Shown here in pieces: positions 1-12,055 of a stretch of 64,000 nt of DNA. The position numbers and the translations under genes were made by a program. This DNA comes from Bradysia coprophila. Its lineage: Eukaryota > Arthropoda > Insecta > Diptera > Sciaridae. The stretch is taken from positions 3,162,001-3,226,000 of the forward strand of contig NC_050736.1 in assembly GCF_014529535.1 (NCBI RefSeq). The letters are read 5' to 3'. The notes beneath the pieces were generated by a model, which was given only the letters and a program-made list of their open reading frames with translations, did no database searches and was not told the origin of the DNA. The number at the start of each line of letters is the position of its first letter. The stretch's first letter is position 1.

Positions 1-2091
1 CGCCGATTTTGGTCAGTCGAAGTTCAAAAGAATCTATCAATATTCGAATTGGGTGCGAACTCGATCTTGGGTACTTTTCCACAGACTGAAAATTGGAAAT
101 GGGTGCAAACTGCGAACTCTTTTTTTTCCATTTGTAGAGCGACAGAAAATTGGAAATAGTTTCACCTTAGTGGAGATACCTGTATCCCTGATATAAAACT
201 GTATCCCTAGTATCTTGTAAAAGGAAAATTCATTCCTTCTATATCTTCGATACAAAGTGCTTTATTGAATAGTTCTTAAAATTTTGAGCACTTTTTGATA
301 AACTGAAAAAAATGTAAAATCGAAATGTATGGGATCGGCACCGTATACATAAAGGCGGATACTCATAACCATCTAATGCCAGTTGAGAATACTATATTTC
401 GTAATATTTAACGAAAGAGAAAATATGGTATTCTCATTTCATGCGAAATATGTAGAATTGCAGAATTCTGAATGTTCAGTATTTTGTCGATTCTCATGTC
501 AATTTTTTTCATATCTTGTGCGTCATATGTTCTACACATCTAACTATCGTATCGTTCAGTTCAATATCGTCGTATTTTTTGGTGCAAAATTGTTGGGAAT
601 TGTTGGGCTACGTTCGATAATTCATTCGATTAATAAATATCGATTATTTCCTTAGAATCGATTACTGATATTTTCAAAAAGAATGTAATTGATAATCGGT
701 AAATATCGATTGATAATTCGATTATTAGTCGATGTTTATCGACTATCGATAAAGCATTCGACTGATTTTGTATCGATTATATCGAACTATTACCATCGAT
801 TGACGATATTGTTCAGTGAACATACCTATATGAAAGGAGTTAACTTTGGGAGTACCACCTTTTTGTTTACAGTAAAGGCTCAATTGTTTTTAGAGTCTAA
901 AGAGATGTTGATTATCATTCAATAGCTTAATTTAGAACATAGATACATGTCGAATATATCAAATCTTTTACATATCGTTGAATGAGGTGTGACTCTTTAA
1001 CCATTTTTTTGTAATTTAAAGTTTTAATAGAGTGATATATCGTTTCGTTCACACATTTGGGTTTGGGTTGACCATTATTTGAAGTCAAAAAATTCATATA
1101 AAATTAAGATTTATGTGATGGCAATTAATTACATCTTTTTTTCGGTAATATTTTATTCGGTAAACTTTCAAATTCGAAATGACTTTAAAATTATTTGAAA
1201 TAAATTACCAGATAGGAAGTTAATATAATGTTATATGACTTGTACTATGAGAAATTCCAGTGATTGATTTTGTAAACGATAACTTGCTGTTATAAATAAC
1301 AAACGTATGTTTTAAGATATAAATCACAGACATGTTCTCAGCCGAAAAGTTTCAGTCCATATAAATAAGTCCATTCGATCTTTTTTTTACTCTGAAATAT
1401 TGTACCGCTTTGATATTTACACTTTGGCTTTTTCGAAAAATCATTGCTGGCTGATAGAATTTAGATTGAAATTTACAATGACTTTTAAAAAGTGAGATTT
1501 ACGAAATATTGCTTTATTGTTGAATGTATCGAAGCTTTGCTGATCGCTTTGAATAGCTAGAGTGATTGGGTAAAAGAAATGTTGAACTAAGATAGAAATA
1601 ATTTGAATAAATCACGCATTTTACGCATTGTGCTATTGTGCAACGAAGCGGATGGATAAAAGGTAGTCTTAGTCACATCCATCGGACCAACGCAATTCAA
1701 GCATGAGTGGTACTCTAACAGATTTTGACATTTACCTAAGAAATTCGTTCAGATTCGTTCTTCTTAGGGATAGCACCAAATGTGTAACATAACAGCATTA
1801 CGTACACGCATGACTTTTATAAACTCGTTGTTTTTAATGTGCTTTGATTGTTGATTGTATATTATACAAGTAGATTGTGTTTGATGATCACGAGAGTTAA
1901 CCGACTGGCCGAAATGGTGGATTAACACCTATACTTGCGTATACTTTTTTGAAGGAAATAGTTGGTGACTCACTATAAATATAGTTGTCAAATAGAGTAA
2001 AGTCAAAGTTAAAGGAGCGTTTTGTAATGAACATATTATCTTGAAACGCTTTCGGCGAAACTAAAATTTGGAACAGCTATGTTGCAGCTTC
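1..2091. other. AT-rich intergenic region without a recognisable gene
   Basis: Open frames here are short, full of low-complexity residues and resemble no family I know. The only structured part is the cluster of ATCGAT motifs at about 620-810, listed separately. I see no RNA gene. Confidence 0.6.
620..810. repeat. Cluster of ATCGAT motifs
   Basis: Six ATCGAT hexamers fall within about 190 bases, including TATCGATA and AATCGATT forms, together with several near-matches (TAATCGG, TTCGAT, TATCGAAC). Nearby AT-rich DNA lacks this density. TATCGATA is the known core of the Drosophila DRE/BEAF motif. Whether this is a regulatory cluster or a decayed simple repeat cannot be told from sequence. Confidence 0.45.
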
Positions 2092-2655
2092 CCGGATACT
2101 CCGGTAAATAATAGTAATTGATGGAAATACAAGAAATTGATGGAGTTATAAGGAATTGACCAGTATTGACTAGGAATATGTAAAATTGATGGAATTATGA
2201 GGAATTGACTGGAAATACGTGAACTTGATAAATTTTGAGGAATTGACCGGAATTGGCTGGAAATGAGTGAAATTGATGGAATTATAAGTAATTGACTGGA
2301 AATACATTAATACATTGTAAGGGAATTGAAAGTAAATTAGACTAAATATAGATAGGTATGATGATCGGAAAAAAGTACCAGGAAAAAAGCATATAGTCAC
2401 TTTAGCGCAAACAATTTAGCGATTGTCGGGTGGAACCTCCTATTTGCGCTACAGTGCCTATTTGCTTTTTCCAGGAATTTCCGATCATCATACTTATCCT
2501 TATTTACTTTCAATTCCTTACAATTTAACGTATTTCCAGCCAATTCCGGTCAATTCCTTATAATTCCATCAATTTCTCGTATTTCCATCAATTTCTCGTA
2601 TTTCCATCAATTTCTCGTATTTCCATCAATTACAATTATTTACCGGATACTCCGG
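2092..2655. mobile_element. 564-bp inverted-repeat (foldback) element
   Basis: Both ends carry CCGGATACTCCGG, itself nearly palindromic, followed inward by GTAAATAAT and then repeated AATTGATGGAAATAC / GGAATTGAC motifs. The left arm is roughly 2092-2400 and the right arm about 2465-2655; both inner ends contain a TGATGATCGG / CCGATCATCA pair. There is no coding capacity, so this is a non-autonomous element. A clear target duplication is not visible, so the superfamily is unassigned. Confidence 0.75.
2566..2631. repeat. 19-bp tandem repeat inside the foldback right arm
   Basis: Three perfect consecutive copies of the 19-mer CCATCAATTTCTCGTATTT, followed by the first nine bases of a fourth. 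The left arm has related but diverged units, so the array probably expanded after the element inserted or varies between copies. Confidence 0.85.
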
Positions 2656-3498
2656 CAATTCCTTTAAGGGTGTGTAGTCAATTACTCGAGTCGGTTACCC
2701 CTCGGTTGATCAGCTGTTGCTGATCAAGCACAAGCTTTACGTTTAATAATTGTATTACTTTGGTCGTACATTTTGATATAAATGATCATATTAGCCGGAG
2801 CAAAACGTTGATTTCTCATCGAAGTCTATAACAATACTATGGCTAGCAACATAGGAAATATTCGGAGGGCGATGAAATCGCAATGGGAGTGGACTCTACG
2901 CTCTACGTTTCCCATTTTAATAATAGAAATAATCAATGGGAAGAATTCAATTTGATCTGATCCCTATTAACATTTTGTAAAAGGAAAATGTCAATCGACT
3001 ACAAAAAATAAAGAATTGATCACTAAATAAGTGTATACTATATATGTGCACTGTAGTCGACTGTAGTGTATACATATGGGATCAATATGTGGATCAATTC
3101 TGTATATTCTGTGATCAAATCAATCTTCATTTTCGCAGTCATTTCTTATTCTAGAATTATCGGTTTAAATTCTTGCCATTATATCAACTCATTATTATTT
3201 GAATTAACATATTTTATGCGGTAGTGAAAGCCTCCAAAGTCACTTGGTTGTTCAGTGCTAATTTTGGGAGAATGAGAGATAGGCTCTTAATGGTAAGGTC
3301 AGTATCGTATAAGAAATGGATTCAATAACTGCAAAATTATTTGATTGTGTTTTAGACGCTCGCGGGTCGATAATCTTACATCTCATCTAATTATATCAAT
3401 TTTAGATTCAGGATGTTAGGTATCGTTATGATTCAGCTAAAAAATTAAATGTTTCGTCTTGAATCAAACACACAAAATCTTCATCAAACTTTGTCACC

Positions 3499-3642
3499 CA
3501 GGCCCGGACTGGTCATACGGTGAATTCGGGGGATTCCCGATGGGCCTTTTGGATTTTTGTATGAGAATTTTTAATTTGTGGGCCTTTTTAAATTGAGTTG
3601 CATGGAGCCCCCGATGGGCTTTTTCGAGCCAGTCCGGTACTG
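3499..3642. mobile_element. hAT-type MITE, family CAGGCCCGGACTGG, copy 1
   Basis: A 144-bp element that starts CAGGCCCGGACTGG and ends CCAGTCCGGTACTG (imperfect terminal inverted repeats). It is flanked by a perfect 8-bp direct repeat TTGTCACC at 3491-3498 and 3643-3650. An 8-bp target duplication is the hallmark of the hAT superfamily. There is no coding capacity. A second copy of exactly the same length lies at 16617-16760. Confidence 0.88.
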
Positions 3643-3650
3643 TTGTCACC

Positions 3651-6422
3651 TCCGTTATGACTACTTCTATTAATACTTATTCTACACGAAGATTAGATTA
3701 GATTAGATTAGATGGGAGGGTGTAAGCCCAGCACCTAAGCCTCAGATGGGCCTGTTGTGCTATTGTACAAGTCTCTTGATCATATGGACTGTGATCTTAC
3801 ATCATATCTCTCCCGACTTAGATTGTTCACAAATCGACCGTGTGTTAACGTCCCATACGTTGTGAATTCTCCAAGCCGTGGGTGGTATGCGAATACCACA
3901 ACCATCACTAATTGACCTGTACATTTTCCCAAAGATGGCGCTATCAACATTGTCATGTTGTAGCTCTTTCTACTATTGACATTATGTCGATATGGTTTCT
4001 TTTATGGAGAAAGCGAATGTTGGGTTTTTTGATATTTCCGACTTTGTTACGGTTACGGCTATTAGTTTTAGGTAATAGCAAGTGTCTAATCACCATAGGC
4101 CATGAGTTGCCTCTTCGTATAAATCGCCATGCCACCATGTGACTGAACTCGTTCTGGCGTTGCAGGTTGTAGCGTTTGAATGATTCGTATTTCGTCATAT
4201 CCCTTGACATCCATACAACGTATCAATCAATAGATCTGTTAAACCTCGCGGTCATTTTGGAGTACAAGATAGTTTCTGTATCTTGGGATTGTACCACAGC
4301 AAATGTGTAAAAATTTGCTATGTGGTTTTGGGGTGTCAAATGAGAACCCGAGGCGTTTGTACCTTACCTGCACTAAAATTGACTGCCAGATGCCATACGG
4401 CAATGTGTCATTTTCGTACATTAATCGAGCACGTAATTTAGCATTAGCTTCTGGTAGAGTCGATTGTTAATCCGTACACCGACGCCACGAAGCACATGTT
4501 AAATAACAAAGGAAATAACACAATTGTTGATATCGCACAATGAGGCGAGAACAACTTTATTGATCAAAGAGAAAATGACCTACGAGAACAACACTTTGAC
4601 TTCGTTAATAAAACCTTTAAAATAATTTCACCATTTAACCATTACAGCAAAATAAAAACACCAAAGCCGTAAAAGTTGGCACAGAAATTAGACAAAATCG
4701 AAAATGAATTCACACACAGCCACACAAAAGAAACACTTTTAGAGAGCAACGCATAAACACGTCCGTTCTCTGTGACTGTGACTGTGACTCCTCACACGAA
4801 AGTCCTAGACTGATTATCTCGAGGACCAATATAGTACAATGCACTAGTTTTGTTAAAATCTAATAATGTAGGCCCTTCACTCTGCTGCATAAGTGAAATA
4901 GTAACGAAGGATTCCGTATGCACTATATACATGCCGTGATGCATCGACAATAATGGCAATCGCTACACAACCAGCTTAGCAATTTTTTAGTCTATTTTCT
5001 AATCCATAAATGAAATGCAGTTTCCAATACAGTTATGAATGGAGATGGAGAATTGGTACAAATAAGTCTCTTCAAATGAACGAGATAAAAGCACACAAAT
5101 ATTTCTTTGTCTCTCATTGAACAAGAATTCTAAGGATTATACATTGTAACATAATGATGCTCTTATTTTTGTTATGTCTTTCTGGCATTATGTTAAACTA
5201 AGTATAGTAAGAAAATGTAACATTATTTACCGCTTAAGAACTCGTTCATTAATCCAACAAAAAAATGATGAGTAATGTTGTCTTCGATCATTAATAAATC
5301 TCGTTATTCTCACTTATTGTTGCGGACATTATACACAGCATCTGCTAACAAACATAAAAACATAAAAGGAACTCACTAACAACCGTCAATTATTTATCAT
5401 TTTAAAAATGACGTGTTCTGTAACCAATTTTCGTTTGAATCAAAACATCTCATTCCAATTATTAAAATCACCGAACAAATTTTTTAAATTAAATAAAAAT
5501 GTTTTTCGTTTGTTCCACAACAATAGACGATGCATGTAAACGCTTCATTTGTAAATTAACATCGAATTATCACCGAATAATTTAACCATCCAACTAATAA
5601 TATTCAAATTAAATCACTGAACGATCTTAAACCACATTATATGTATATTCTTCTATCAAAGCACTTTCATTTCAATTTCTATAATGCATTTCAAAACACA
5701 AGAATTTCCATGTTAACTTTCTTCATATTCGACAGCACAAAAATATTACCCGAACCAGACCACGAACCATTTCATTCAGAAATCACTTTCAAACTATTTG
5801 CTAACTTCCTCGAAGGTAAATTATACTGTGTATAGAACCTTTCATTGTAAAGATACAAAATTGTTTAACCATACACAACATGAGAAAACGTATACACATG
5901 TATATGCAAGGCTTTTTCAGTTCTTTGCACATTCACACATTTTTATAGTTTAAAATCATTGTTGATTTAGTTTTTTTTTCTCTTAGAGATCGATTCATTC
6001 GTTGGTGGTTGAAACGGAATGTAATATGCAACAGTAAAGAAGTCGATGAATTTAATACACATACAAAACAGGTACCATTTCTTCACTTAAACTACAATGC
6101 AATATCGACACACTAGAATTTATGATATCCAATTGTTGAATGTGTATGTACATTCACTATATCGATGTAGCAGGTATTTTTTTTAAATTCAGTTTATACC
6201 CGCTGTAACACAACTTAAACAGAATGCAACAACGAATATCAGCCACTGAGCTAAGCCGGTAAACCAGCATCTCACACATCATACAATTTGAGATATTTTA
6301 TATTATAGCTCTAGCAACAGAAAAACGTAGAAAGAGAACCGTACGAATTGTGTATGCAATAGATACTTGTCCATCAGTCATTTGAAACAACACCGCACCT
6401 TTAAGTCACTTTAATAGTTATT
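3651..6422. other. Intergenic region with pentamer repeat, no supported gene
   Basis: Open frames near 3.9-4.4 kb on both strands overlap each other and match nothing I recognise; they may be remains of a retroelement ending at the pentamer repeat near 3691. The rest is AT-rich spacer. No RNA gene was seen. Confidence 0.5.
3691..3713. repeat. GATTA pentamer repeat, possible LINE or SINE tail
   Basis: Four and a half copies of GATTA run into GATGGGAGGGTGTAAGCCC. Short tandem tails of this type are typical of the 3' ends of insect non-LTR elements, here in minus orientation with the element body at about 3714-3850. The element identity is not recognised. Confidence 0.45.
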
Positions 6423-6512
6423 TATACAACCGAGTGATAAATGCTTTTTTAGGCACTAGATGTGACAATACACATCGTGTGCCTAAAAAAGCATTTATCA
6501 TCGAGTTGTATA
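6423..6512. mobile_element. 90-bp near-perfect hairpin MITE
   Basis: Arms of 34 bp at 6423-6456 and 6479-6512 are inverted copies with only a few mismatches; each contains GATAAATGCTTTTTTAGGCA. The loop is 22 bp. Related half-elements with GATAAATGCTTTTCTAGGCAC occur at about 61082 and, more diverged, at 14050-14150, so this is a dispersed family. Confidence 0.7.
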
Positions 6513-9500
6513 CAACGTTTTTCGAAATTGATTAATGAAAAGTCCTACTTTTCGTCACTTGTTGCGAAAATAACTATTATGTACTGTCCCACTAAGGCTA
6601 AGGAATATGGCGATCGTCGGCCATTTTGACGGTCATGGAGGTGATGAAAGTTGTAAATTTACAAGTGCAACAGCCCTGAGTAACAGTTATTTTCTTTCCT
6701 TTCTTGGGTCATTACATTTACCTTTCAAAAAATTACGACAATTTCAATAATAAACGCATGAGCCCCGAGTACTTCGTCCAGGTCTAAAAAGGTTACAAAA
6801 AATAAAAAGCATTAAACTGTCTTGCCATGTTCATGGTTGTGTAAATTTTGATTGCGCCTCATTCTTACGAAAGATCTTTTTATGAGTTTGCCGTGGTATA
6901 TGTGTGTGTTTATGTGTCGGAAACGTTTAAGAAGGTAGGCTCTTCTAGAATATTTTATTTTTCTCTTCTTTTTTTTATTAAACATGAAATGGAGATATGG
7001 ATGGGCTGTAGAGATTTCGTCGGTTTTTTTACAGCTTTTTTTGCGATGAGAATTATTGAGATTATTAACATGCCAAGGCATTTTAACGAAAAAAGAATTT
7101 TATGAACCTATGATATGTTGAAAGAGCAGTGTGATGGAAATTTTGGCGAAATTTAGAGCAAAGGTTGTTGAAATTATGATTCGGTTTCACTTTACATCTT
7201 CGGAAACTTGTCAGGTTGTGTGGCCTGACAATATTTATTCAACGGCTGTCTGTACAGTGCATAACATGTTAGATACAGAGTATATTATTATTTTAAGTGA
7301 AGAGGTTGCAGTCTGAGAGAACAATGGACTGACAGAATCATGTCATCTAAAATCAAACTTTACTCAAGATTTTTATTTAGGGCTTTAAAAAGTATGAACT
7401 AACCTGAAAATATCCGCTTTCACGTTAGCTGTAATTCCACTAAATTGTACTTGTCAGAAGGTGAGAATGAGAAATAAAAACACCGAAGGGAAAACTGTAT
7501 TTTACTGCATCAGTCTGATAATCAGTCAAAAACAATGTCTTAACTCAGCTCAAAGTCGACTTTATTCAATAAAACACATTCTATCATGAAACTCATTAAA
7601 ATTAAGGCACTGACTGTGCATCAGACATACCGTTTTCTAACTGCTGTCACTGTTGGATAGTTATATTTAGAGTGGTGAGGCATACAAAAATAAATGTATT
7701 GAGTGATTTGTTAACCTTTGAGTAATGGATCGTCTTCTGGTTTTACTGCTGACATCGATCAAAATAAACGATGGGTTCTGGTGAATGTTACTAAAAAACT
7801 ACAAAATGTAAAAGTTTACAGTAAATGAAGTAAAAGATTGTGTATAATACTTATCAATAGTATATTACTCCCCTTCGGGTCGGGCTGCCCTAGTAAAAAT
7901 AAAAGTCTCAAAGGATTTGAGACCGTGAGACGTCTCTTTTCGAACTTTTGAGACTTTCATTTTTACTCGGGTGTAACACCCCACTTATCGTGATTTACGT
8001 GATTAGGCAATGTAAATGAAAATGAAACATGCCGTAACACGTAAAAATGATTAAATTAAACAATTGAAGTAGCAGATTTAGTTTTTTCAATTTGATTGCT
8101 CGGAGTTTGTGAAAGGTTAGGATGGCCAATCATTGACATTAAAAATATCATAGATTCTAATTAAGACTACTCGCAGTACATCAATGTAACTTTGTCCGTA
8201 AAAATAAAAATTAATTAATTGCACTCGTCTACACCGATTGGAGCAGATATTTTAAGGAAAGAAATAATGGACAGGAGGATGACTTATTCAAATTTATTAA
8301 ATTATAACACCCAAAATTATCATACCACGCAAAATTGTAGACTACAGTCATAATCAAACTTAATTAATGTGTATCACAGTGCAAAAGTGAATGAGTGATT
8401 AATGAATATAGAACCGAATCCGATGACTTGAATGGAATACCCACATCGAGTGCTTTTAATTTATTAAAATTGTCGAGCCGTGTTACAAGCATATAATTAT
8501 CCGTAATTATGTTCTGCATCGTATACACTCGATCATATAATACCTTTTACTAACGAAACCAGATGGAAAAAAATGCGCCAAGCAATAAATGGAAAATTGC
8601 TGGGTCAGTCAAAGCATGGAATGAAAGAGCAAAATGAAGTACATTTTTAAATTTTAACTGTTTTTGACAAGTTTTTTTGTTGTTGTTGTTCCATGAGGAA
8701 AGAATAAAAGTAGAATTGAAAACGCAAAATGGAAAAATGGAAATTGTTTTTTTTTACAAATCACATATCAACGATTGAAACCAATTGCATTTTTTCGGTT
8801 GCGTTTCTAGCAAATAAATAGCCATTTGAAGAGGGAAAAAAAACATTGTACATGTGGAGTTTGTATTCTACACCATCATCCGCCAATGTAGCTCTAGAGA
8901 ATACTAAGAAAAAACATATAAATCAGTCACTCTGCACAAATTGCGTTTATAAAACGAGACTTGAAGATTGGCATAGACAGCTAATAATAGCCCCATTTAG
9001 TCTACTAATTCAAAGTCTCTCATTTAATGCGGCATTTGTCTGGATTTATGTTGAGAAACGCAGTTACGATTCCGTATCTAAGTGATGTTTTACAATTAAA
9101 AGTTTTTTTTTTTGTACATTTCGTTTGCTACTTTAACAGATTTCAAAAACTTGACGTTGTTTAACAGTCATACTGGATGCAGGCACATAAGCAATATTTT
9201 GTCAGTAAAAAAAACCAACTCCGTTGGGGTATTTTCATTTGTTTTGCATAATATTCCTAATTAATTCTTTTGACTCGCAGTTCCTTTGATTTCATTTCGG
9301 TGAATTTTTTTTTAGAAGAGTGAAAGAGAAACATTTTTTTACAGATAATTAAGATTGGCTTTCTCCAGAAAAATGTTGTATTAGTGCAGTTGTACGTATC
9401 TACTACATAGTGCTACTGGTGCTTACACTTATAATGTTCCGAAACAAATTGGGTAAATACTGAAACGAACTTCATACATTATATTGTAGATGTTTTATTT

Positions 9501-10397
9501 ATTATGTTTGCTTTGCGTTATGGTTTTATTTATATAGAAAACATTCATGAAACACATTCACCCAAACCCAAGCAGATTTTGTGGACAAGAGTTTATTTTC
9601 GATTTCCATAAGGCGTGTAGGAGGTCTTTCATGTTCATATATAGAAAATGTTTCTTTAACGAAATTATATCGCCTGATATAATGTTTGTGGTATGATGAA
9701 ATTGCATTTTTGTTATTATGCGATTATTATGCGGGTTATTGGTACGAATTGTTTTCATTGTCTGATCGTCGTAAAATTTATTCAATGCTATTGATTAGAT
9801 GATATATGGGGCGGTTTGAATATATTTTTATGTGATGCATTTTCATTTGCTGACTTGGCAACGGTTGGATTTTTTTTATTTCCATTGCATGTTCCCCGAT
9901 TCACATAAATCTCTACTGATGCGAGAAAATTGGAAATTGTAGTCGTGTTATTGCTTGTGTGAAAATCAAATTATTGTGTAGCCTCGAAATGAATTTTGGC
10001 AGACAACGTAGAGAGAAAGTATGGAAAAATCGGATGCAAGGTCTACTGTCAATCACATTCGTTATTCGTTGCTCATTTCTGCGAAAAAATTATTATTTCG
10101 GTCAACGAAATATATGTTTTGTTGAAAGAGTTGCATGCGAAAAAAAGAGTTGCTGAGGAATTACATGGTAAAAAAAGAGGTGCAGAACTTGAAAAAGAAT
10201 TCCATTAGAGAACAAAAAAAGAGTTGCTCACGAAATAAATAAATTCTAATGTTTTTCAAGCGATTACCAGAATCAAAGATTCTGAAAGAACAGATCAACA
10301 CACCCACGTAGGGGTTCTTTCTTTTCATGCCTTGGGCATGAATTACAGAATTTTTCTCTAGATTTAGGCCATCAGCCATCATAAAAAGTTTTATACG
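6513..10397. other. AT-rich intergenic region, no supported gene
   Basis: Contains the small palindrome at 7885-7972 and a diverged fragment of the GAAGTAAAAGATT MITE family near 7830-7845. Open frames up to 89 codons are overlapping shadows on opposite strands with biased composition. Purine-rich AAAAAAAGAGTTGCT is repeated near 10140-10230. Nothing else was recognised. Confidence 0.55.
7885..7972. repeat. Imperfect palindrome (MITE-like)
   Basis: CCCTAGTAAAAATAAAAGTC on the left is matched by the inverted GACTTTCATTTTTACTCGGG on the right, with a smaller inner palindrome TCTCAAA / TTTGAGA. This looks like a short non-autonomous element. Confidence 0.5.
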
Positions 10398-10502
10398 TAC
10401 CTGTTATGGACGGTTGAATTTAAGCACTTTCGCTTGTCGATCTTACTTCGTTCGGGCTACAACTCGCGAAATTGCCTAAAATCTACCGTCCACCACAGAT
10501 AC
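10398..10502. mobile_element. MITE copy, family CTGTTNTGGACGRTTG
   Basis: Starts ACCTGTTATGGACGGTTG and ends CTACCGTCCACCACAGATAC. Internal blocks GCACTTTCGC, TTCGTTCGGGCTAC and CGCGAAATTGCCTAAAAT recur in inverted order in the element at 55849-55985. No coding capacity. Confidence 0.65.
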
Positions 10503-11475
10503 ACGGAAAATCCTGATATGCGTGTGAGAGCTATAAGTGGACTTAGCACCCCCATTTTTTGGCATATAGCTGTGTAATGTATATTGCGAAGACTACAGTT
10601 AAAATAGCTGTGTAACTTATATTATAGCTGTGAGCCACATTTCAAATCTATCACGAGAAATAAAAAATTTTCCCAAACTTTCATGAATTTTGCGGTCACC
10701 CATCTAAGTACTAACCGCGCCGATTGATGCTTAACCTGAGAATCCGACCATCACATATGCTGCTGACGTGCTAATTTTGCTTGTGCTTTTACATGTTCTT
10801 ATTTCGAAGCGTTGCTACGGCAATATAAATCCTGCAGATGTGGCACACAGCCTGATTCAAGTCTGTAGTTTTTATATTTTACTTTTGTGAGTTGTCACTG
10901 CAAGGATTGTTCTAGGTTCTGAAAGAAAGTGAATTGAAACGAGTTTGATTTTTACGATTTGGCTAATTAATTAATTCGTTTCTAATGCAGTGAAATTTCG
11001 GATATTCTCATTCGTCTGTGTTTCTACGGAATCTGACAATATTGAAAAGGTATTACTATAACCTGATCATCAAGCTTCATTACAATCAGCTAAGATATTT
11101 TAGAACAGTTTTTGTTTGTATATTAACATTGAGTCCGACCAGCACGAATCATGACTTGAATGCATGGTCCCATACATTTTCTCATATGCAGCACACAGCT
11201 TTATTTTTCATACGTCAAATATGCGTTACACAGCTATGATATAGAGTACACAGCCACAATATGCAGATCCTAGGTATAAAATGTGTCCACGGTGCATAAT
11301 GTAGCTCTGTAATCCATAATATAGTTGTGTAACTCATATTGAATGTAAATAACCAATATTAACAGAATATGCGTTTAGTAGCTATATTTTTGTAAGTCTT
11401 GCAGCTATATTATACAAAATACAGCTATATTATAAGTTATACAGCCTTTATCGAAATTCACGGATTTTCCGTGTA
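10500..11475. mobile_element. 976-bp non-autonomous element with subterminal AGCTGTGTAA repeats
   Basis: Terminal inverted repeats of 14 bp: TACACGGAAAATCC at 10500-10513 and GGATTTTCCGTGTA at 11462-11475. Inside the left end the motif ATAGCTGTGTAA recurs at about 10565, 10603 and 10624; inside the right end it occurs inverted or degenerate (TTACACAGCTAT, ATACAGCTATATTAT) many times. Clustered subterminal motifs are typical transposase-binding sites. No transposase ORF is present. Confidence 0.6.
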
Positions 11476-11506
11476 GGTAAATGACTAATCAAGTGACACT
11501 TAACAT

Positions 11507-11640
11507 CATAGAGTTACACTCGAGAGAGATGTCGCATGGTGGGGCTGATGCTAATCGGCACCAAAAATTTACATGGGCACCCAGACATGTTTAAATATGA
11601 CAGCGCCACCATGCCATCCATCGAGTGTATCTCTATGCTT
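11507..11640. mobile_element. Small inverted-repeat element
   Basis: AGAGTTACACTCGA with GCATGGTGGGGCTG on the left pairs with CAGCGCCACCATGCC and TCGAGTGTATCTCT on the right. The arms are about 35 bp with a few mismatches and an unrelated centre. It is consistent with a short MITE. Confidence 0.6.
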
Positions 11641-11842
11641 CATATAATCTGTATTGAGTGTACTTCATCGAAATCGGTAGTTTATTTTTTTGATTTACGA
11701 AAAGTTGCACGGTAAAGTTACCCCTCGGTTTTGTGAAATTCAAAAGTAAAAAATTCCAATATTTACGTGACTTCCTTCTATCGAAATGTTATCAGTTTTT
11801 TTTTTGGCGAAAGTGTTTTCTTGAAATTGTGCACATATTCGA

Positions 11843-12055
11843 TAATCTGTCACATACTGCTACTCGTCTGTTATCGATAACGACGACAAAAAAATAATGA
11901 CTATGGTCTGGATAATATAGCCGTTTAAATAGTAAAGTGCATGTTACAAAAATTGAAGTACAAGATTTGAAATTAACCGATTAAAAATACTTCGATCGAT
12001 TGAAATAATTGATCTGATAATAACAATTGTCATATGCTTGCCGTCTGTAACAGGT
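11843..12055. mobile_element. TATCGATA-bearing MITE family, copy 1
   Basis: Left end AATCTGTCACATACTGC, right end GCTTGCCGTCTGTAACAGG (inverted relation). It contains the 12-bp palindrome GTTATCGATAAC at 11870-11881 followed by GACGAC, and the internal signature GAAGTACAAGATTTGAAAT. The same order of blocks recurs at 16121, 31859 and 58473 and, more diverged, at 49273 and 55524. Confidence 0.75.

Noticed and set aside
2160-2660. CRISPR-like array of regularly spaced short repeats
   Set aside because: The units are contiguous or diverged subterminal repeats inside an inverted-repeat element in a eukaryotic genome; no spacers of constant length.
3880-4440. Gene suggested by overlapping 85- and 60-codon minus-strand frames
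   Set aside because: No recognisable motif, frames broken and overlapped by a plus-strand frame; at most a decayed retroelement.
6812-7105. Overlapping 85-89-codon frames on both strands
   Set aside because: Mirror frames of low-complexity AT-rich DNA; neither shows a plausible protein composition.
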